A DNA stretch of 8,669 nt from Colimorpha sp045576855. GTDB lineage: Bacteria > Bacteroidota > Bacteroidia > Bacteroidales > P3. The stretch covers positions 1 to 8,669 of the forward strand of contig JAZNHG010000064.1 of assembly GCA_045576855.1 (NCBI GenBank), written 5' to 3'. Of the stretch, positions 5,365-8,669 are shown piece by piece (within the stretch, counting starts at the first letter, position 1; each line of letters begins with the position of its first letter). The notes below the pieces were generated by a model. That model was not told the DNA's origin and ran no database searches. It was given only the letters and a program-made list of their open reading frames with translations. The position numbers and the translations under genes are program-made.

Positions 5365-7569
5365 ATGAGACGTTTAGTTTTCCTCACATTGCTCCTTGCA
5401 AGTCAATTTATTTCATTTTGTCAAGTAAACCAAGTGTTTACTTCAGTCTCACCAAGTGGGCACATATTGTATTACGAGATAACATGGGATTATTATAGTC
5501 TTCATACTGTTCAAGTGATTAACGAGGCTCACTATTATAATCCTAATTATGGGTATTATACTGCGGAAGACTCGACAATAATAGGAAATCTTATTATTCC
5601 CGACACCGTGGCCTATAATGGGATTGACTATTCTGTGACAAAGATTAATTGTGGAGCCTTCTATAATCATGTTGGAATTACAAGCGTAAGCCTTCCCAGT
5701 ACAATAAGAGAAATAGACCATGTGGCGTTCAGCAAATGTAGGAACATTGCTTCTATTGTTTTCCCAAATAGCATTACAACCATTGGACAACAAACATTTA
5801 GTGACTGCTCGGGTCTAACATCCCTGCAAATTCCCTCCAGTGTCACGTCTATAGGTGATGGTGCCTTTCTACGGTGTGTCAATCTTGCATCAATAAGTGT
5901 ACAAAATGGCAATACCGTGTATGATAGTCGCAATAACTGTAATGCAATTATTGAGACATCACACAATCTGCTGGTTCAAGGATGTAAAAACACGGTTATT
6001 CCTGGGACGATTTGGGAAATTGGTCCCAGTGCTTTTAGTGGTGTTACGGATCTTTTATCCATAACGATACCTGCGAGTGTGTATGCTATTGCCGCATCGG
6101 CTTTTAATCGCTGTAGTGGATTAATGTCAATAAACGTATTGAGTGGAAATTTATGTTATGACAGTCGGAATAATTGTAATGCAATCATTCGAACAGAAAA
6201 CAATAGTCTTGTGCTTGGTTGCATGAATACTGTCATTCCGCCTACAGTAACCGGTATCGGCAACTACGCTTTCTACGGCTGTACGGGATTACAAACAATC
6301 AATCTTCCCGATTCTATAACCAGTATTTCCGGCTATGCCTTCGATTTATGCGACAACTTGAATACCGTTACGATACCATCAGGGGTTGTCGACATTGGCC
6401 AACGAGCATTATATTCATGTGATACGATATACATGCAGCCCGATTCTGCGCCCCAGATAGGCTCCATGCCATTCGACACAAATGTTTATATCAGCCTCCC
6501 TTGCGGTGCAGATGACTCCTATTATGACAATAGTTGCGAGTGGCAACGGTATCAGTCGAATATTCATGAACCGACTGTCCAGGGAATTAATGTAACTCTC
6601 ACTGAAAATCATTCCTCATACGGATCGACTGCTATTGTCCAACAAAGGGGCAATGATATTTATTGTGACTCCACATGCATCATCAGCGCCACGCCAAATG
6701 ATGGCTATCGTTTTATGCACTGGAGCAATGGTAACACAGCCAACCCCGACACGCTGCTTCTTGTTGGAGACACGACCGTTACCGCTATTTTCTCTGATGT
6801 GCCCGACCCGGAGCTCTGTATGGTGAGCGTGGAGGACGGACACAATATGCTGCAATGGAACGACGCTGGCTCGTGTGCCGCCTATCGTCTCTATCGTGAG
6901 AGCGTGGTGGCTGGTGAATATGAAGCCTTTGCAGAAATCTCATCGGATTCGGGATATGTGTATATCGATAGTACATCAAGACCCCAAACCCGAAGCTACC
7001 GCTACCGAATCAGTGCTGTTGATGCTGACGGAGTAGAAGGATATTTGAGTCCCGTTCATAAAACCATGCACCTCACCATCAGCCAGGGTGTTGGTGGACG
7101 ATGGAACCTTCAATGGACACCATACGAAGGTGCAGAGTATTCCACCTATATCATCTATCGTGGTACCAATGCCGAGGACATGGAACAGATAGACATCATG
7201 CCTGCCGATGGCAACACCAGCTACACCGACGAAGAGTCGCCTTCGGGTGACGTCTATTATCAGGTAGGCATAGTAATGAGCAACCCCTGTTCTGAAGCAC
7301 CGTCCGCAGTGTCGGCCAAATCGACAAGCATCAGCCGCTCCAATATCGCCACCAATAGTTCTGTCGGAATAAATAGTAATGATTACGATGGCATCAATGT
7401 CTATTCGCGCGATGGACATATAATTGTAGACGGAACAAACGGCGAAAGTATTGCCATATATGATATGTTTGGAAGAAATGTTGGCGATTGTTCGCAAGCG
7501 TTCCCGACAGGTGTGTACATGGTAAAGGTCGGCAACCATCCTGCCCGCAAAGTGGTAGTGATACGATAG
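5365..7569 (+). CDS. BspA-like leucine-rich-repeat surface protein with T9SS-type C-terminal domain
   Basis: The product is a 734-residue exported protein. A signal peptide covers about 1-20 (MRRLVFLTLLLASQF). BspA-type repeats run from about 78 to 350 with the pattern I..xAF..C..L..I.IP..V..I. Two longer units carrying YDSRNNCNAII begin at 186 and 265, 79 residues apart. An InlB B-repeat-like module follows at about 407-473 (YRFMHWSNGN, DTTVTAIF). Two fibronectin-III-like domains occupy about 482-565 and 566-652. The last 60 residues (YDMFGRNVGD, PTGVYMVKV, KVVVIR) match the C-terminal sorting domain of type IX secretion cargo. It is probably secreted across the outer membrane and attached to the surface, where BspA-like proteins bind host or bacterial partners. 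The first half is AT-rich, unlike pnp. A strong terminator follows. Confidence 0.9.
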   Translation: MRRLVFLTLLLASQFISFCQVNQVFTSVSPSGHILYYEITWDYYSLHTVQVINEAHYYNPNYGYYTAEDSTIIGNLIIPDTVAYNGIDYSVTKINCGAFYNHVGITSVSLPSTIREIDHVAFSKCRNIASIVFPNSITTIGQQTFSDCSGLTSLQIPSSVTSIGDGAFLRCVNLASISVQNGNTVYDSRNNCNAIIETSHNLLVQGCKNTVIPGTIWEIGPSAFSGVTDLLSITIPASVYAIAASAFNRCSGLMSINVLSGNLCYDSRNNCNAIIRTENNSLVLGCMNTVIPPTVTGIGNYAFYGCTGLQTINLPDSITSISGYAFDLCDNLNTVTIPSGVVDIGQRALYSCDTIYMQPDSAPQIGSMPFDTNVYISLPCGADDSYYDNSCEWQRYQSNIHEPTVQGINVTLTENHSSYGSTAIVQQRGNDIYCDSTCIISATPNDGYRFMHWSNGNTANPDTLLLVGDTTVTAIFSDVPDPELCMVSVEDGHNMLQWNDAGSCAAYRLYRESVVAGEYEAFAEISSDSGYVYIDSTSRPQTRSYRYRISAVDADGVEGYLSPVHKTMHLTISQGVGGRWNLQWTPYEGAEYSTYIIYRGTNAEDMEQIDIMPADGNTSYTDEESPSGDVYYQVGIVMSNPCSEAPSAVSAKSTSISRSNIATNSSVGINSNDYDGINVYSRDGHIIVDGTNGESIAIYDMFGRNVGDCSQAFPTGVYMVKVGNHPARKVVVIR

Positions 7570-7598
7570 ACCGAAAATCTCAAGCGCATGAAGTTTTG

Positions 7599-7642
7599 AA
7601 ATCATGCTCATGATTCACCCATAATCATGAGCATGATTTTTT
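7599..7642 (+). terminator. intrinsic terminator after the LRR gene
   Basis: AAATCATGCTCATGATT (7599-7615) and its exact reverse complement (7623-7639) form a perfect 17-bp stem with the 7-base loop CACCCAT. The T residues at the end of the stem and after it make a run of six (7637-7642). It starts 30 bases after the LRR stop. Parts of the stem (GCTCATG, GCATGATT) recur just downstream at 7650-7682, so the region has some local duplication. Confidence 0.85.
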
Positions 7643-7676
7643 GTGTAGATGCTCATGTTTTTACGAAAAGAAAAGC

Positions 7677-7745
7677 ATGATTATTTTAGGACGCAAACCA
7701 ACTGCCGGGAGACCACCGAAGGATCGCCGAAAGGTCATGGACTGA
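7677..7745 (+). pseudogene. 22-codon fragment with a GRPPK motif
   Basis: A short frame starting at ATG 7677 reads ILGRKPTAGRPPKDRRKVMD and then stops at TGA 7743-7745. A basic GRPPK-type start is common in small DNA-binding proteins of Bacteroidota mobile elements, such as mobilisation accessory proteins and AT-hook peptides. The rest of such a protein is missing. It could be a remnant of a mobile-element gene or chance. It lies among other fragments between the terminator and the pnp copy. Confidence 0.25.
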
Positions 7746-7756
7746 TTGTGCTGGAA

Positions 7757-7866
7757 ATGAGTTGTTTGTACATTGGTGTTGGTATAAGTGTCATTTGGTT
7801 GATTTTCAGTGTGGTTACTTTGTTTGCAAAGAAGGCACAAAGAACCCACGAAGAAGGGATAGGGAA
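7757..7866 (+). pseudogene. start of a small membrane protein truncated at the pnp-copy junction
   Basis: From ATG 7757 the frame reads MSCLYIGVGISVIWLIFSVV and on to TLFAKKAQRTHEEG: one clear membrane helix (about residues 4-24) followed by a charged stretch. At about 7867 the sequence becomes pnp-derived. The same frame then continues out of register with pnp as a basic, low-quality translation as far as 8341. The junction has probably cut a small membrane-protein gene. Whether the 5' part is still expressed cannot be told; no consensus promoter is evident upstream. Confidence 0.35.
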
Positions 7867-7882
7867 AGGACTACAAGGACTT

Positions 7883-7909
7883 GCCTCATTAAGCTCGGCA
7901 GGCATGCCA
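7883..7909 (+). mobile_element. 27-bp insert, copy 1
   Basis: Compared with pnp, 27 extra bases lie between GACTT and CGTGCC, inside the codon of Phe558 (TT|C). The insert starts GCCTCATTAAGC and ends GGCAGGCATGCCA. It matches the insert at 8393-8419 at 23 of 27 positions in the same orientation. It brings an in-frame TAA. No target duplication is seen. Confidence 0.75.
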
Positions 7910-7967
7910 CGTGCCCCGCATCGAGCAAATCCGCATCCCGAAAGACTTTATCGGCGCCGTCATCGGC

Positions 7968-8012
7968 TGCTGTGGCTGCGAACACCGCTGCAATTAATCA
8001 AATGCAGTGAGC
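7968..8012 (-). mobile_element. 45-bp insert, copy 1 (reverse orientation)
   Basis: Forty-five extra bases separate the codons for Gly577 and Lys578 of the KH GKGG motif. On the minus strand the insert starts GCTCACTGC and ends GTTCGCAGCCACAGCA. In that orientation it matches the insert at 8327-8371 at about 34 of 45 positions and follows CTT, the same context as the others. It contains an in-frame TAA at 7995-7997. The boundary is ambiguous by two bases (GC). Confidence 0.75.
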
Positions 8013-8326
8013 AAGGGTGGCGAGGTCATCCAGAAGATTCAGGCCGAGACCAACACCATTATCAATATCGAAGAGGAAGGCGAGTTCGGCATCGTCGACG
8101 TGGCTTCGGCCAACAAGGACGACATCGCCGCCGCCCTCAAGTGGATCAAGGACATCTGCACGGTGCCCGAGGTGGGCGATGTGTTCGACGCCAAGGTCGT
8201 CAGCATCGTCGAGTTCGGCGCCTTCATGGAGTTCCTGCCCGGCAAGGAAGGCCTGATGCACATCAGCGAGTACGAGTGGGGTCATCCCGAGACCCTCGAA
8301 GGTGTCATCCACGTGGGCGACGAGTT

Positions 8327-8371
8327 GCTCACTCCAATTAATTTAATTCAAAGGTGTTCGCAGGCATACCA
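8327..8371 (+). mobile_element. 45-bp insert, copy 2
   Basis: Forty-five extra bases lie between GAGTT and CCAGGTG, inside the codon of Phe682 (TT|C) in the S1 domain. The insert starts GCTCACTCCAATTAA, carries an AT-rich palindrome (AATTAATTTAATT) and ends GTTCGCAGGCATACCA. Its end sequence matches those of the 27-bp inserts. It adds 15 codons without a stop. Confidence 0.75.
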
Positions 8372-8392
8372 CCAGGTGAAGGTCATCGCCTT

Positions 8393-8419
8393 GCCTCATC
8401 AAGCTCGGCAGCCATAGCA
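8393..8419 (+). mobile_element. 27-bp insert, copy 2
   Basis: Twenty-seven extra bases lie between GCCTT and CGACGAG, inside the codon of Phe689 (TT|C), only 21 bases after the previous insert. The insert starts GCCTCATCAAGC and ends GGCAGCCATAGCA. It brings an in-frame TAG at 8415-8417. No target duplication is seen. Confidence 0.75.
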
Positions 8420-8648
8420 CGACGAGAAGAACGGCAAAATCAAGCTCAGCCGCAAGGCCCTCCTGCCCAAGCCCGAAGGCTATGTGGAGGAGAAGCCCAA
8501 CCGTGGCCCGCGCCGCGAAGGTGGCGACCGTGGCCGCGACCGTGGTCCCCGCCGCGAAGGTGGCAACGGTGGCGAGCGCCGCAGCGGTGGCAACGGCGGT
8601 GGCCGCCGCAGATAATCCTGCGAACCAATAGCATACACATAGGCGAGG

Positions 8649-8669
8649 CCCGCGACGGAACGTCGCGGG
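8649..8669. terminator. 9-bp hairpin at the window edge
   Basis: CCCGCGACG and CGTCGCGGG pair perfectly around a GAA triloop and end exactly at the last base of the window. It lies 33 bases after the stop of the pnp copy, so it may be its terminator, but whether a T-run follows cannot be seen. A repeated intergenic palindrome is an alternative. Confidence 0.4.

Larger units (their letters stand above)
7867..8615 (+). pseudogene. partial second copy of the pnp 3' end (KH, S1 and Arg/Gly tail), interrupted by four inserts
   Basis: The segment matches pnp from 3281 to its stop codon, that is PNPase residues about 553-754, and lacks both RNase PH domains. Four inserts (27, 45, 45 and 27 bp) break it. 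Without them the frame is continuous to the TAA at 8613-8615. With them it meets TAA inside the first and second inserts and TAG inside the fourth. Upstream, the pnp frame meets TAG at 7860-7862, so no intact N-terminal fusion exists. The longest piece still open is 8007-8417, starting at a GTG supplied by the second insert. By hand count about a dozen base changes separate the KH and S1 parts from pnp and all are silent. The tail differs by Ala-to-Asn, Asn/Gly swaps and one lost Gly codon. It is most likely a recently acquired or duplicated fragment; an assembly artefact is possible. Confidence 0.85.

Noticed and set aside
7998..8312. A minus-strand frame opposite the pnp copy
   Set aside because: It is the same antisense shadow as the one across the true pnp.
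7649..8341. A 230-residue plus-strand frame running into the pnp copy
   Set aside because: After about 7867 it reads the pnp-derived DNA in the wrong frame, giving an Arg/His-rich nonsense sequence; only the first membrane-helix part may be real.

Overview
The window looks like chromosomal DNA from a Bacteroidota (Bacteroidales) bacterium. Several promoters fit the TTTG-N19-21-TANNTTTG consensus of this phylum. Starts are A-rich and lack Shine-Dalgarno sites. There is a BspA-type leucine-rich-repeat surface protein with a C-terminal tail of the type IX secretion (T9SS) sort. I cannot name the genus with confidence.

Layout. Positions 1-526 are GC-rich with no convincing gene, but hold four perfect 11-bp tandem repeats running into a 24-bp perfect palindrome. 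A minus-strand gene (527-1384) encodes an unrecognised single-pass membrane protein. It is divergent from pnp (1624-3888), which encodes a full-length polynucleotide phosphorylase with an Arg/Gly-rich tail. A 16-bp GNRA-capped hairpin (3908-3943) separates pnp from a convergent type II toxin-antitoxin pair (toxin 3971-4309, antitoxin 4299-4514, minus strand). Next to the antitoxin start lies a perfect-consensus plus-strand promoter with an inverted repeat in its spacer. It opens a leader of about 310 nt with two mutually exclusive folds, followed by a small P-loop NTPase (4907-5362) and, 2 nt later, the LRR/T9SS protein (5365-7569). A 17-bp terminator hairpin (7599-7642) closes that unit.

The most unusual region is 7867-8615. 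It is a second, partial copy of the 3' end of pnp (KH, S1 and Arg/Gly tail) without the catalytic part. Four short inserts interrupt it, of exactly 27, 45, 45 and 27 bp. The two 27-mers are near-identical and in the same orientation. The two 45-mers are about 76% identical but in opposite orientation. All four share end sequences, sit directly after a TT dinucleotide when read in element orientation, leave no clear target duplication, and have lengths divisible by three. Removing them exactly restores a continuous pnp reading frame, and the remaining differences from pnp in the KH and S1 parts are silent. I read this as a burst of a tiny mobile-element family in a recently acquired pnp fragment. 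Removal of the inserts at the RNA level or translational bypass is a less likely alternative.

Functionally, pnp is a housekeeping RNA-decay gene. The toxin-antitoxin pair and the leader/NTPase/surface-protein unit are accessory. The region after 7600 is a mosaic of fragments, as expected at a recombination or integration hot spot.
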